The translations under genes were made by a program, and so were the position numbers. 48,890 nt of DNA from Actinomycetota bacterium (GTDB lineage Bacteria > Actinomycetota > Aquicultoria > Aquicultorales > Aquicultoraceae): contig JASEGT010000007.1 of NCBI GenBank assembly GCA_030018005.1, positions 1-48,890 on the forward strand, written 5' to 3'. Below the pieces are notes generated by a model. The model worked only from the letters and a program-made list of their open reading frames with translations. It was not told where the DNA came from and did not search any database. Each line of letters begins with the position of its first letter. Within the stretch, counting starts at the first letter, position 1. Below are positions 9,736 to 18,302 of the stretch, piece after piece.

Positions 9736-9775
9736 CTCCTGCTTCAGCTCAACTGAAGCCATTAGCCCGAGGGAG
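9736..9775 (+). promoter_or_regulatory. Putative S6:S18-binding leader element of rpsF
   Basis: A perfect hairpin (GCTTCAG 9741-9747 with CTGAAGC 9753-9759) is enclosed by an outer pairing CTCC (9736-9739) with GGAG (9772-9775). An unpaired strand contains CCG (9767-9769). This arrangement matches the known rpsF leader motif bound by the S6:S18 complex. The outer stem uses bases of the GGGAGG Shine-Dalgarno, so binding would block translation of rpsF. Assigned by eye from the motif plan; no covariance search was done. Confidence 0.55.
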
Positions 9776-9783
9776 GTGAAAAA

Positions 9784-10071
9784 GTGAGGAACTACGAATG
9801 CATGGTCATTCTCGAGCCTGCTTTGGAAACAGATGCGCTCGATGCTTTAATCGCTAAGTTTTCAGATGTCGCCGTAAAAAACGGTGGCAAAATCGAGAAT
9901 GTCAACAAATGGGGAAAACGCCGCCTTGCCCATCAAATTGGTCAAAACACCGATGGCTATTATGCTGTCTTTGACCTTCTAGGTGAAAATCAAACTATTA
10001 GCGAGCTAGACCGTATCCTTAAGATAACAGATGGAGTCATGCGTCATATGATTATCCGTCAAGGAAAGTAG
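9784..10071 (+). CDS. rpsF: 30S ribosomal protein S6
   Basis: The 95-residue product is full-length S6: MRNYECMVILEPAL at the N-terminus, KWGKRRLAHQIGQNTDGYYAVFDL in the middle and DGVMRHMIIR at the end. S6 pairs with S18 on the 30S platform. The start is GTG with a strong GGGAGGTGA site 5 bases upstream. It opens the rpsF-ssb-rpsR operon, with ssb 8 bases downstream. Regulation by the leader element just upstream is likely. Confidence 0.97.
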   Translation: MRNYECMVILEPALETDALDALIAKFSDVAVKNGGKIENVNKWGKRRLAHQIGQNTDGYYAVFDLLGENQTISELDRILKITDGVMRHMIIRQGK

Positions 10072-10079
10072 GGGGAAAC

Positions 10080-10499
10080 ATGGCTAGTTTGAACAAAGTA
10101 TTTCTTATAGGGAATCTTACTAGAGACCCTGAACTCAGGTTTACACCGAGCGGCGCCGCTGTCGCTAACATCGGCATAGCCGTAAACAACAGGTACCAGG
10201 ATAACAGCGGTAATTGGGTGGATGAGCCGAATTACTTTACTGTTGTCGCTTGGGGGCGGCAGGCCGAGCTTTGCAACGAGCACCTGCGTAAAGGCTCACC
10301 GGTACTCGTGGAGGGCAGGCTGCGGTGGCGCTCTTGGGAGACGCCGGATGGCCAGAAGCGCTCTGTGGTGGAGGTTGTCGCCAACAGGGTGCAGTTTCTC
10401 AACAAGGCCGCTGGCCGCGGTGAGGAATCGATGGCCGAAAGCGCGGATGCAGACCTCCAAGCGCTCGGCGAAGGCGATTTCGACGATATCCCATTTTAA
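10080..10499 (+). CDS. ssb: Single-stranded DNA-binding protein
   Basis: The 139-residue product has the SSB OB-fold opening (MASLNKVFLIGNLTRDPELR, then VANIGIAVNNRY and FTVVAWGRQAELC) in residues 1-105. A short acidic tail ends DFDDIPF, the conserved tip that recruits replication and repair proteins. The linker is short compared with many SSBs. The gene sits between rpsF and rpsR, the classic arrangement, with GGGGG upstream of the ATG. Confidence 0.97.
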   Translation: MASLNKVFLIGNLTRDPELRFTPSGAAVANIGIAVNNRYQDNSGNWVDEPNYFTVVAWGRQAELCNEHLRKGSPVLVEGRLRWRSWETPDGQKRSVVEVVANRVQFLNKAAGRGEESMAESADADLQALGEGDFDDIPF

Positions 10500-10514
10500 T
10501 AGGAGAGGATTTGT

Positions 10515-10745
10515 ATGGCAGATTACGTTAGGAAACCCAGGCGGAAGTACTGTGGTTTCTGCAAAGATAAAATCGACTATATCGATTTCAAAGACACGAA
10601 CCTGCTGCGCCGCTTTATGAGCGACCGCGGCAAAATTAGGCCGCGTAGGGTGACCGGCACTTGTGCTCAGCACCAACGCGACTTGTCGATTGCGATTAAA
10701 AGAGCGCGTGAGATGGCGCTCATTCCCTATTCCCAGAAGCAGTAG
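10515..10745 (+). CDS. rpsR: 30S ribosomal protein S18 (zinc-binding form)
   Basis: The 76-residue product matches S18 over its whole length: [19 protein letters not shown], then [21 protein letters not shown] and the basic helix [13 protein letters not shown]. The CxxC near residue 13 plus CAQH near residue 50 mark the zinc-binding (C+) paralogue type rather than the Cys-free one. The start has AGGAGAGG upstream. It is the third gene of the rpsF operon. Confidence 0.97.
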   Translation: MADYVRKPRRKYCGFCKDKIDYIDFKDTNLLRRFMSDRGKIRPRRVTGTCAQHQRDLSIAIKRAREMALIPYSQKQ

Positions 10746-10760
10746 CAGACGCAGCAAAGA

Positions 10761-10785
10761 ACGGGGCTCCGGCACAGGGCCCCGT
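10761..10785 (+). terminator. GC-rich hairpin after rpsR
   Basis: ACGGGGC (10761-10767) pairs perfectly with GCCCCGT (10779-10785) around an 11-base loop, 15 bases after the rpsR stop. Only TTGG follows, so it is a weak or attenuating terminator at best. The remaining 300 bases to rplI contain no gene or clear promoter. Confidence 0.4.
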
Positions 10786-11103
10786 TTGGCGACTCGTAAG
10801 TTTCTCAGGGCCGCGAATCTCAGCACATTTGATTTTCGCGCCATCCGATGAATATTCGATGCGCGGGCTTTTTGGTTATAGGCTAGACCATCTACTGGAT
10901 GACCGGCCCGCGGGATGAAATCGACGAGTGGGTATACATATGCTAAGATTAGAGATTCAAGAATGCTTGAATTATCTGGGCGTTACAACAAGAAACAGCA
11001 CCTAATCAACGTGCTTCAACAGTTGTGCGAAGATGGTTGAGTGTGCGGGCTTCGATTTAAGAATATTGCTTAAGATTATTTTAAATGTGTGTTGGAGGAG
11101 AAG

Positions 11104-11559
11104 ATGAAGGTAATCCTTAAAGAGACCGTGGGCGGCCTCGGTAGAATCGGCGAAGTGGTCGAAGTTGCCAGAGGCTATGCCCAGAATTACCTTGTTCCCA
11201 GGGGAATGGCCGTTGCGGCTACGCCCGGAACGCTAAAGGACTGGGAGCACAAGAAAGCGACGACCTCTAAGAGGCAAGCCCATGAGCTTTCGGAAGCACA
11301 AGAGCTTGCGGACAGCATCAAGGATAAAGAGGTCACAGTCGAAGCGAAAGCAGGCGAGGGCGGCAAGCTCTACGGCTCGATTACCGCGAAAGAGGTCGCG
11401 GAGGCTATCGCAGCGCAGCTTAAAATCGAGGTCGATAGAAAGAAAGTCGATATCGCCGGCGCAATCAAGGAACTCGGCTCGCATCCGGTTACAGTAAAGG
11501 TCTATCCGGGCGTCGACGCCGTCGTATCGATAAATGTAGTCGCAGCCAAAGAGGATTAA
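11104..11559 (+). CDS. rplI: 50S ribosomal protein L9
   Basis: The frame is open from 11089, but GGAGGAG at 11094-11100 directs initiation at the ATG at 11104, giving MKVILKETVGGLGRIGEVVEV, the standard L9 N-terminus. The N-domain rRNA-binding motif GYAQNYLVPRGMA is intact. A charged connecting helix (about 45-80) leads to the C-domain (GKLYGSITAKEVAEAI...KVDIAGAIKELG). Length (151) is normal. Its TAA overlaps the ATG of dnaB by one base, so the two are translationally coupled. Confidence 0.97.
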   Translation: MKVILKETVGGLGRIGEVVEVARGYAQNYLVPRGMAVAATPGTLKDWEHKKATTSKRQAHELSEAQELADSIKDKEVTVEAKAGEGGKLYGSITAKEVAEAIAAQLKIEVDRKKVDIAGAIKELGSHPVTVKVYPGVDAVVSINVVAAKED

Positions 11560-14186
11560 TGAAAGCGGCAGATAGACCGCATCTTGCGCAGTTCGATAGG
11601 GTCCCGCCTCATAATCTCGAGGCGGAGCAATCTTTGCTCGGCGCGATGCTTATCTCAAGCGATGCCATCGCCGAAATATTCGAGGACATCAAAGCCGACG
11701 ACTTCTATTCCGAAGCTCACCGGCGCGTATTTGAGACAGCGGTCGATCTCTACGCCAAAGGAGACCCTGTCGACCCGATAACCCTGGCGGAATCGTTATC
11801 GTCAAAGGGCTATCTAGAGTCGTGCGGGGGAAAATCATATATTCACACGCTCGTAAGCTTAGTTCCGAGCGCGGCGAACGCAAAATATTATGCTAAGATA
11901 GTCGAGCGCAACGCAACACTGCGCTCGCTTATCAAAGTATCGACCGAGATAGCGGCGCTCGGCTATGAAGGCCCCGAAGATGTCGACGGCTTGATAGACC
12001 GGGCGGAAAGCCTGATTTTTGCCATCGCCCACAAGCGCATGGCCGAGAAGTTTATCGCCATCAAAGACCTTCTCAAAGAAGGCTTTGAAGTCGTCGAGCA
12101 GCTCTTCGAAAAGAAAGAACAAATCACCGGCACCCCGACAGGCTTTGCCGACCTGGATCAGCTTCTCGCCGGCATACACCCCGGAGACCTTATCATAGTT
12201 GCGGCGCGTCCCGCTATGGGCAAGACCGCGTTCGCGCTTAATCTTGCCGCGAACATGGGCCTCAACAACCTGCCCGTTGCTGTTTTCAGCCTTGAGATGA
12301 GCAGGCAGCAGCTGGTCCAGCGTATGATGTGCTCCGAAGCGCGCATTGATAGCCACCGCTTGAGGACCGGCCAGCTCAGGGATGAGGATTGGTCGAAGCT
12401 CTCGGGAGCGGTCGGGCGGCTGGCGGAGACGCCCATCTACATCGACGACACTCCAAGCATCGGTATTATGGAGGTCAGGGCCAAAGCCCGGCGCCTTTTT
12501 GCACGCCATTCGCCGGGGGCTATCGTCGTCGACTATTTACAGCTTATGCAGTCGTACCGCAGGGTAGAAAACCGCCAACAAGAGATTGCCGAGATTTCCC
12601 GTGGCCTGAAGATACTCGCAAAAGAACTCGGCGTCCCGGTCATCGCTCTTTCGCAGCTCTCCCGAGCCGTCGAGCACCGCAGCGACAAACGCCCACAACT
12701 ATCTGACCTGCGCGAATGCGTTACAGGCGATACGCTAGTTGTTCTTACCGACGGATGTCGCGTCCCGATACGAGACCTGGTCGGCACAGAGCCAGATGTG
12801 CTCGCTATCTCACCGGATGGCAACATCATCCCAGCCAAAAGCGACAAGGTATGGTCGGTTGGGAATCGGCCAATATTTAAAGTGAAGCTGGCAAGCGGAA
12901 GAGAGATTCGTGCTACGGAAAAACATCGCCTGCTTGGTTTGGAAGGTTGGAAACGAGTAGGCGAATTGTCCGTAGGAGATAGGTTAGCCATAGCTCGCGA
13001 GATTCCGGAGCCTGCTGAAACGGTTGAATGGCCGGATGAACGTGTAGCGCTATTAGGTCAGCTCATTGGTGATGGTAGCTATCTTTCGGGCCAGCCGATG
13101 AGATATTCAACCGCATCTGAAGATAATAGTCGTCTAGTAAAGTTTGCGGCCGAGGAAGAATTCGGAGCCGAAGTCAAAAGATATAAAGGTCGAGGGCAAT
13201 GGCATCAGCTTTTAATAAGCGGAAATGGCAATCGTTGGGCACCCGCCGGTGTTAATGCGTGGTTGAGGGAACTCGGGGTATTTAACCAACGGTCGCACGA
13301 GAAGCGCATCCCAGGGGAGGCGTTCAAGCTTTCTAACCGGCAGATCGGCTTGCTTCTAAGGCATCTTTGGGCGACGGACGGCGCGATACACGTCAGGAAG
13401 ACCAATCAGAAGGGTAGCCCTAGCGTTTTCTTTAGCACATCCAGCAAGCTATTAGCAGAGGATATTGCGTTTCTTCTACTGAGATTAGGAATTGTTGCTA
13501 GGATACGAAAAGCCCAGCAAGGAACATCACGCCCCTGGTATAACGTGCATGTCTCGGGTGTGGACGACCAGTTGCGCTTCTTGGAGACCGTGGGAGCGTT
13601 CGGTCCACGAGTTAAGCAGGCAGACCAGCTTTTCCAGTCGATACGAAGAGTGATTCCTAATACAAATGTTGATACATTGCCGAGAGAAATCTTTTCCTAT
13701 GTCAAAAGATTAATGGCTGATCAAGGCGTTAGTCATCGTGCAATGGCGCGCGTACGAGGGACTTCCTTTGGTGGAAGCGCTCGTTTTAACTTTGCACCAT
13801 CAAGAGCAATAATAGCAGAGTATGCCGAACTCTTAGATGATGATGGGCTGCGAGCATATGCAACCAACGATCTTTTCTGGGATACTGTTGTTTGCATCGA
13901 GCCGGATGGAGAGGAAGAAACGTACGATTTAACCGTACCACGTCTAGCAAATTGGCTGGTAGATGGCATAATTAGTCATAATTCTGGAGCCATCGAACAG
14001 GACGCAGACATTGTCATGTTCATTCACCGAAACATCTACGGCAACCCGGACGACATCGACGCCATGGAAGAGCGGGGCACCGCCGAAATTGTCGTCGCCA
14101 AGCACAGGAACGGTCCCGTAGGCGTCGTGCGCCTCGCGTTCCTCGAGCACTACACCAAATTCGCAGACCTCGCGAAGAACAGTTAA
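11559..14186 (+). CDS. dnaB: Replicative DNA helicase DnaB, precursor containing an intein
   Basis: The 875-residue precursor comprises two extein parts of 386 and 67 residues (453 in total, normal for DnaB) separated by a 422-residue intein. The N-terminal domain starts at RVPPHNLEAEQSLLGAML. The RecA-like motor has Walker A ARPAMGKTAF near residues 214-224 and a Walker B-type hydrophobic strand IVVDYLQLM. The C-extein resumes with SGAIEQDADIVMFIHRN and ends with the DNA-binding loop segment AEIVVAKHRNGPVG. The mature hexamer unwinds DNA at the fork, and splicing is essential to make it. The gene overlaps rplI by one base (TAATG). Confidence 0.96.
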   Translation: MKAADRPHLAQFDRVPPHNLEAEQSLLGAMLISSDAIAEIFEDIKADDFYSEAHRRVFETAVDLYAKGDPVDPITLAESLSSKGYLESCGGKSYIHTLVSLVPSAANAKYYAKIVERNATLRSLIKVSTEIAALGYEGPEDVDGLIDRAESLIFAIAHKRMAEKFIAIKDLLKEGFEVVEQLFEKKEQITGTPTGFADLDQLLAGIHPGDLIIVAARPAMGKTAFALNLAANMGLNNLPVAVFSLEMSRQQLVQRMMCSEARIDSHRLRTGQLRDEDWSKLSGAVGRLAETPIYIDDTPSIGIMEVRAKARRLFARHSPGAIVVDYLQLMQSYRRVENRQQEIAEISRGLKILAKELGVPVIALSQLSRAVEHRSDKRPQLSDLRECVTGDTLVVLTDGCRVPIRDLVGTEPDVLAISPDGNIIPAKSDKVWSVGNRPIFKVKLASGREIRATEKHRLLGLEGWKRVGELSVGDRLAIAREIPEPAETVEWPDERVALLGQLIGDGSYLSGQPMRYSTASEDNSRLVKFAAEEEFGAEVKRYKGRGQWHQLLISGNGNRWAPAGVNAWLRELGVFNQRSHEKRIPGEAFKLSNRQIGLLLRHLWATDGAIHVRKTNQKGSPSVFFSTSSKLLAEDIAFLLLRLGIVARIRKAQQGTSRPWYNVHVSGVDDQLRFLETVGAFGPRVKQADQLFQSIRRVIPNTNVDTLPREIFSYVKRLMADQGVSHRAMARVRGTSFGGSARFNFAPSRAIIAEYAELLDDDGLRAYATNDLFWDTVVCIEPDGEEETYDLTVPRLANWLVDGIISHNSGAIEQDADIVMFIHRNIYGNPDDIDAMEERGTAEIVVAKHRNGPVGVVRLAFLEHYTKFADLAKNS
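12717..13982 (+). mobile_element. DnaB intein with LAGLIDADG homing endonuclease (codons 387-808)
   Basis: Splice residues are clear. Cys387 opens block A (CVTGDTLVVLTDG), block B contains TEKHRLLG (T-x-x-H), and the C-terminal block ends IISHN followed by Ser as the +1 nucleophile. The endonuclease dodecapeptides are LLGQLIGDG (about residue 497) and LLRHLWATDGA (about 600), each with its acidic residue, so homing activity may be intact. Insertion is between Glu and Ser of the conserved DLRE/SGAIEQDAD motif, a known DnaB insertion region. Codon use is more AT-rich than in the flanking extein, pointing to a separate origin. Confidence 0.93.
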
Positions 14187-14783
14187 GCGAGTACTTCATT
14201 TACGATTTGTTTCTACTCACCTGCGCTTGCGTAAGTCGTGCATAGAACCAAACCTCCATAACTTATTAAATGTGAATTCAAATATCTTTGATGAAGCACC
14301 AATAATTTAGCGTGAGGTGCTGGTAGATATGTCTAACCTTAGAGATGTTCAAATCCTTCTACCCCAGCCAGCATAGTCATCGCGACCTCTAAAATCCCGC
14401 ATGCAAACAGCTAATCCTCAATATTTTATCAAGCACGCTTGCCCAATCCAAGGACGCATCCGGTTCGCGTTGCGGCGGCGGACGCAATGACGCTGACCTC
14501 CGGGCTAAATCGCCACAGCCAAGCTGGGCTTTTGCGCCCGGTTTTCTTGACTTTAGCTGGTCATTTAGCTATGCTAGTTACGCACTTGTTCACAAGTATC
14601 GTGGCTGGTGCAAAGCTCGATTTTATCCTCGAAGCAACCTGGGGATAGGTCGAGAGGTGGCTGTGCTTCAAGGCGCAGGCACAATAATGGACGGCGGGAC
14701 TCAGATAGACGGCAGAATTTTAGGCGTTGAGGCTTCGGATGGCCTTCTGTTTGAGTTTTTTTGTGCGCGTAAGGGTGTGAGCG
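14187..14783. other. Intergenic region without a supported gene
   Basis: About 600 bases between dnaB and the FAD-dependent dehydrogenase. A 69-codon frame at 14439-14648 has no convincing ribosome site and no family resemblance. I see no transposon ends, tRNA or strong terminator. The last 20 bases provide AAGGGTG ahead of the next gene. Confidence 0.4.
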
Positions 14784-16169
14784 ATGGCGGATTATGATGT
14801 CATCATTGTCGGAAGTGGGCCGGCCGGTATATTTGCAGCTCTAGAGCTTGCTAAAGAAGGCAAACCCAGAGTTCTGATACTCGAGAAGGGCCCCGACGTC
14901 GAAAAGCGGGACTGTATTGAGCGGTCAACCGGTAAATGCGCACATTGTAAGCCTTGTCGCATCACCTCGGGTTGGGGAGGCGCCGGAGCATTCAGCGACG
15001 GCAAGCTGACTCTCTCGACCGAGATAGGGGGGTGGCTCGGCGAGTACGTCGGAGACGACGAACTCGCGCGCCTTATCGACTACGCGGACCACATCTATCG
15101 CGAGTTCGGCGCCACGAGCGAGGTCCACGGGACCAACGACGAGAATATCAGGCAGCTGCAGAGCCGGGCGCTCCTGGCGGATATGCGGCTCATTGCGATG
15201 AAAGTTCGCCACATGGGGACCGACCGCTCTTACGACATCATCAAGCTGATGAGGGACCGGCTCGACGCGCATGTGGACATTAGAACCGGGGTGCCGGTTG
15301 AGAACCTGCTCACCGAGGACGGGCGCGTTACGGGCGTTTTAACCGCCGGCGGCGAAGAGATAACGAGCGATTACGTGATAGCCGCACCCGGCAGGGAGGG
15401 CGCCGATTGGCTCAGCGCCGAAGCGAGAAGACTCGGCTTGTCGGTTGTGAGCAACGCGGTCGACATCGGAGTTCGTGTCGAGGTTGCCGCCGCGGTCATG
15501 GAGCCCCTAACTAAAGAGCTCTACGAGCCTAAGCTCATTTACAACACGAAGTTGTTCGAGGACCGGGTGCGCACATTCTGCGTCTGCCCGTATGGTGTGG
15601 TAGCCTCAGAGGCCACCGATGGCGTGGTAACCGTAAACGGTCATAGCTATGCCGAACAAAAGACTGAGAACACCAATTTCGCGCTCCTGGTGAGCACGAT
15701 GTTTACGGAACCGTTCAAGGAGCCGATAGCCTACGCGAAGTATATAGCGCGGCTCGCAAATCTTCTTGGAGACGGTATCTTGGTCCAACGTCTAGGCGAC
15801 CTGAAAGACGGGCGCCGTTCGACCCCGGAGCGGATTGCCAGAGGCACGGTTCGGCCGACCTACGGAGACGCGACACCGGGCGACTTGAGTTTCGTGCTGC
15901 CGTACCGGTATCTCTCCGATATTATGGAGATGCTCGAAGCGCTCGATGAGCTGGCGCCGGGCGTGAATTCTAGGAACACTCTCCTCTACGGTGTAGAGGT
16001 AAAGTTTTACTCATCGCGACTGCGACTTACGTCCGCGCTCGAGACGGAGATAGAAAATCTTTATGCGATAGGCGACGGGGCCGGCGTGACCAGGGGTTTA
16101 ATACAGTCCTCGGCCAGCGGAATCGTCGCGGCTCGCGCAATACTTGACTCGATAGCTGGGAGGAAATAA
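14784..16169 (+). CDS. FAD-dependent dehydrogenase (COG2509-like)
   Basis: The 461-residue product opens with the dinucleotide-binding motif MADYDVIIVGSGPAG (GxGxxG at 10-15). The segment GWGGAGAFSDGKLTLS and the cysteines of GKCAHCKPC near residue 57 match the COG2509 family of uncharacterised FAD dehydrogenases. The C-terminal FAD segment LYAIGDGAGVTRGLIQSSASG is intact. The CxHCxxC-like cluster could bind a metal or be redox-active (inference). The substrate is unknown. Its TAA overlaps the purA ATG by one base, so it is co-translated with purA. Confidence 0.85.
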   Translation: MADYDVIIVGSGPAGIFAALELAKEGKPRVLILEKGPDVEKRDCIERSTGKCAHCKPCRITSGWGGAGAFSDGKLTLSTEIGGWLGEYVGDDELARLIDYADHIYREFGATSEVHGTNDENIRQLQSRALLADMRLIAMKVRHMGTDRSYDIIKLMRDRLDAHVDIRTGVPVENLLTEDGRVTGVLTAGGEEITSDYVIAAPGREGADWLSAEARRLGLSVVSNAVDIGVRVEVAAAVMEPLTKELYEPKLIYNTKLFEDRVRTFCVCPYGVVASEATDGVVTVNGHSYAEQKTENTNFALLVSTMFTEPFKEPIAYAKYIARLANLLGDGILVQRLGDLKDGRRSTPERIARGTVRPTYGDATPGDLSFVLPYRYLSDIMEMLEALDELAPGVNSRNTLLYGVEVKFYSSRLRLTSALETEIENLYAIGDGAGVTRGLIQSSASGIVAARAILDSIAGRK

Positions 16170-17440
16170 TGCCTGCAACAATTCTCATCGGTACGCAGTG
16201 GGGAGATGAAGGAAAAGGAAAGGTCACAGATTGGCTGGCCAACGAGATGGACTTGGTAGTTCGCTATCAGGGAGGCCACAACGCCGGCCATACCGTCATC
16301 GCCGACGGTCACGAACTCAAGCTTCATCTTTTGCCCTCGGGCATCCTTCATCCCAACATCATAAGTGTTATAGCATCGGGTTTGGTAATTGACCCCAAAG
16401 CGCTCATCAAGGAGCTTGATGAGGTCGCGGAGATAGGTATCGGCAGTCCTAACCTGGTGCTAAGTGCGAACGCCCACCTGATAATGCCCTACCACAGGCT
16501 GCTCGACCAGGCGTCTGAGCTCAAACTCGGCTCGTCCAAGATCGGCACGACCGGCTTGGGTATCGGTCCGGCCTATACCGACAAAGCGTCGCGCGTCGGC
16601 CTGCGGGTCCAAGACCTGCTCGATATGAAGATATTCCGCGAGAAGCTCGCGGCCGCGCTCATCTTTAAGAACCAGGTACTTACAAAGATCTACGACGCGG
16701 AACCCCTCGATGTCGACGAAATCGTCGATGAGTACAAGGGATACGCCGAGCAGCTCAACGGCATCATCGGCGATGCGAGCCGCGTCATAAACGACTCGCT
16801 CGACGAGGGCAAGAACGTCTTACTCGAGGGAGCTCAGGGGATGATGCTCGACCTCGATTATGGGACTTATCCTTTTGTCACCTCGTCTTCGCCCATAGCC
16901 GGCGGCGCGTGTGTCGGCGCGGGCATAAGCCCGCTTAGGGTCAAGCGCATCATCGGAATTGCCAAGGCCTATACGACGCGCGTCGGCGCGGGTCCCTTCC
17001 CAACGGAACTCGAGGACGAGACCGGAGCGTTGATGCGCAAGGTGGGCGTCGAGTTCGGCACGACCACGGGTCGCCCGCGGCGCTGCGGCTGGTTCGACGC
17101 AGTCATTCTTAAATACACCACCAGAATCAATGGGCTGACCGAAATCGCCTTGACCAAACTCGATGTGCTCTCGCCCTTTGAGACCTTGAAGATTTGCGTA
17201 GGCTATGAATACGAGGGCAAGGTCTATGACTACATGCCTTGCCACCAGACGGTCTTCCATGGCGCGAAACCTATCTACGAAGAGGTCGAGGGTTGGAATA
17301 CGGATATCAGCGACATCGCCACGTATGAGGCGCTTCCCAAAGCGGCCCGCGCTTATGTCGACCGGCTCCAAGAGCTTACCGGGGCGCCTATCACGATGAT
17401 TTCAGTCGGGCCCAGTCGCGACCAAACCATATTGCGATAA
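16169..17440 (+). CDS. purA: Adenylosuccinate synthetase
   Basis: The 423-residue product carries the PurA GTP-binding signature GTQWGDEGKGKVTDW at residues 8-22 and QGGHNAGHTV, then GTTGLGIGPAY and the IMP/GTP-site segment TTTGRPRRCGWFD near residue 300. It joins IMP and aspartate using GTP to form adenylosuccinate, the first AMP-specific step, in the cytoplasm. The start overlaps the preceding FAD dehydrogenase. It ends three bases from the converging sortase gene with no terminator between them. The rest of the purine genes are 14 kb away. Confidence 0.97.
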   Translation: MPATILIGTQWGDEGKGKVTDWLANEMDLVVRYQGGHNAGHTVIADGHELKLHLLPSGILHPNIISVIASGLVIDPKALIKELDEVAEIGIGSPNLVLSANAHLIMPYHRLLDQASELKLGSSKIGTTGLGIGPAYTDKASRVGLRVQDLLDMKIFREKLAAALIFKNQVLTKIYDAEPLDVDEIVDEYKGYAEQLNGIIGDASRVINDSLDEGKNVLLEGAQGMMLDLDYGTYPFVTSSSPIAGGACVGAGISPLRVKRIIGIAKAYTTRVGAGPFPTELEDETGALMRKVGVEFGTTTGRPRRCGWFDAVILKYTTRINGLTEIALTKLDVLSPFETLKICVGYEYEGKVYDYMPCHQTVFHGAKPIYEEVEGWNTDISDIATYEALPKAARAYVDRLQELTGAPITMISVGPSRDQTILR

Positions 17441-17443
17441 TCG

Positions 17444-18226
17444 CTACTCATCGTCGCGCATCTTCGCCACGATGATAAGCCTGGTCTTTGCGGAAAACCG
17501 GGGATTGCAGGTGGTAAGGGTCAACGTCCGGTCTTCGGTCGGGTCGATGACGCTGATTTCCGTCGGTTTGACGACTTTGGTTTCGACCACATAGTAGGCG
17601 TACTCCTCGTTGGCGTCGCTGACGAGGATCAGGTCGCCTTTGCCAAGCTCATCCAGGTAGAAAAAGGGCCTGCTGTAAGTGACCCGATGCCCGGAGATGA
17701 CCATGTTGCCAGCCTCTCCCGGGTGGGCGGTCTCCTCCATATGGCCCGGCCCCAGCTTCAAGGCTTCGGTGCCGACGCCTTCGACGACGATGGCGTCGAG
17801 GTCTATTTTGGGGATGACGATGCGGGCAAACGGCTCCTTCTCCTTGAATTTCGGGCGCGCTTCGGTCGTCGGCGGCGCGGCTTTTTCTTCAGCAACAGTC
17901 TCTATCGACCGGGATTTCTTGACTTCGCCGACCGTCTCTTGCGACTTCTCTGCTTCGTCCAGGGTCGTCGCGGCGCGCTCAATCGTCGGGGAGTCCTCTA
18001 TCGACAGCGACAGGGCAGCAGGCGAGGATGCTTGTTTCTCGGAGACGGCGGTCGCAGTCTTACCCCAATCGTCTTGGAGTTGCCGCTGTTTATAGGCGGT
18101 ATATACATCCGTATAGGCGATTTGCAGCAGGATATAGGCGCCGGCCGCTATGAGCGCCAGCCCTGCTAACCTATATATCATCGCCCTTTTGCCAGCAGCC
18201 ATTCCTTTACCCTCAAATCTGTCCAA
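17444..18226 (-). CDS. Class E-like sortase
   Basis: The 260-residue product has a single N-terminal membrane helix (about 18-36), a charged spacer rich in Ser/Glu/Thr (55-130) and a sortase domain (134-257). The catalytic triad is visible: His180 in ISGHR, Cys240 in LTLTTCNPR and Arg249 in SAKTRL. The TLTTCNP form and FARIVIPKIDLDAIVVEG opening are typical of actinobacterial class E/D enzymes, which attach proteins to the cell wall at an LPxTG- or LAxTG-like signal. A plausible substrate, the LPLTS-tailed protein, is encoded at 23832-24431 at the start of the same strand run. An internal ATG at codon 9 is an alternative start. Confidence 0.9.
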   Translation of the reverse strand: MDRFEGKGMAAGKRAMIYRLAGLALIAAGAYILLQIAYTDVYTAYKQRQLQDDWGKTATAVSEKQASSPAALSLSIEDSPTIERAATTLDEAEKSQETVGEVKKSRSIETVAEEKAAPPTTEARPKFKEKEPFARIVIPKIDLDAIVVEGVGTEALKLGPGHMEETAHPGEAGNMVISGHRVTYSRPFFYLDELGKGDLILVSDANEEYAYYVVETKVVKPTEISVIDPTEDRTLTLTTCNPRFSAKTRLIIVAKMRDDE

Positions 18227-18302
18227 TGCATCCGTCGTCCAGCAATTAACACCAACGCCTACGCGGGCCGGGACGCCCCGAACTCGTTGTCGAGCTTCAA
18301 GC

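Noticed and set aside
14439-14648. 69-codon frame in the dnaB-FAD dehydrogenase gap
   Set aside because: No ribosome site, no recognisable family, composition like non-coding DNA.
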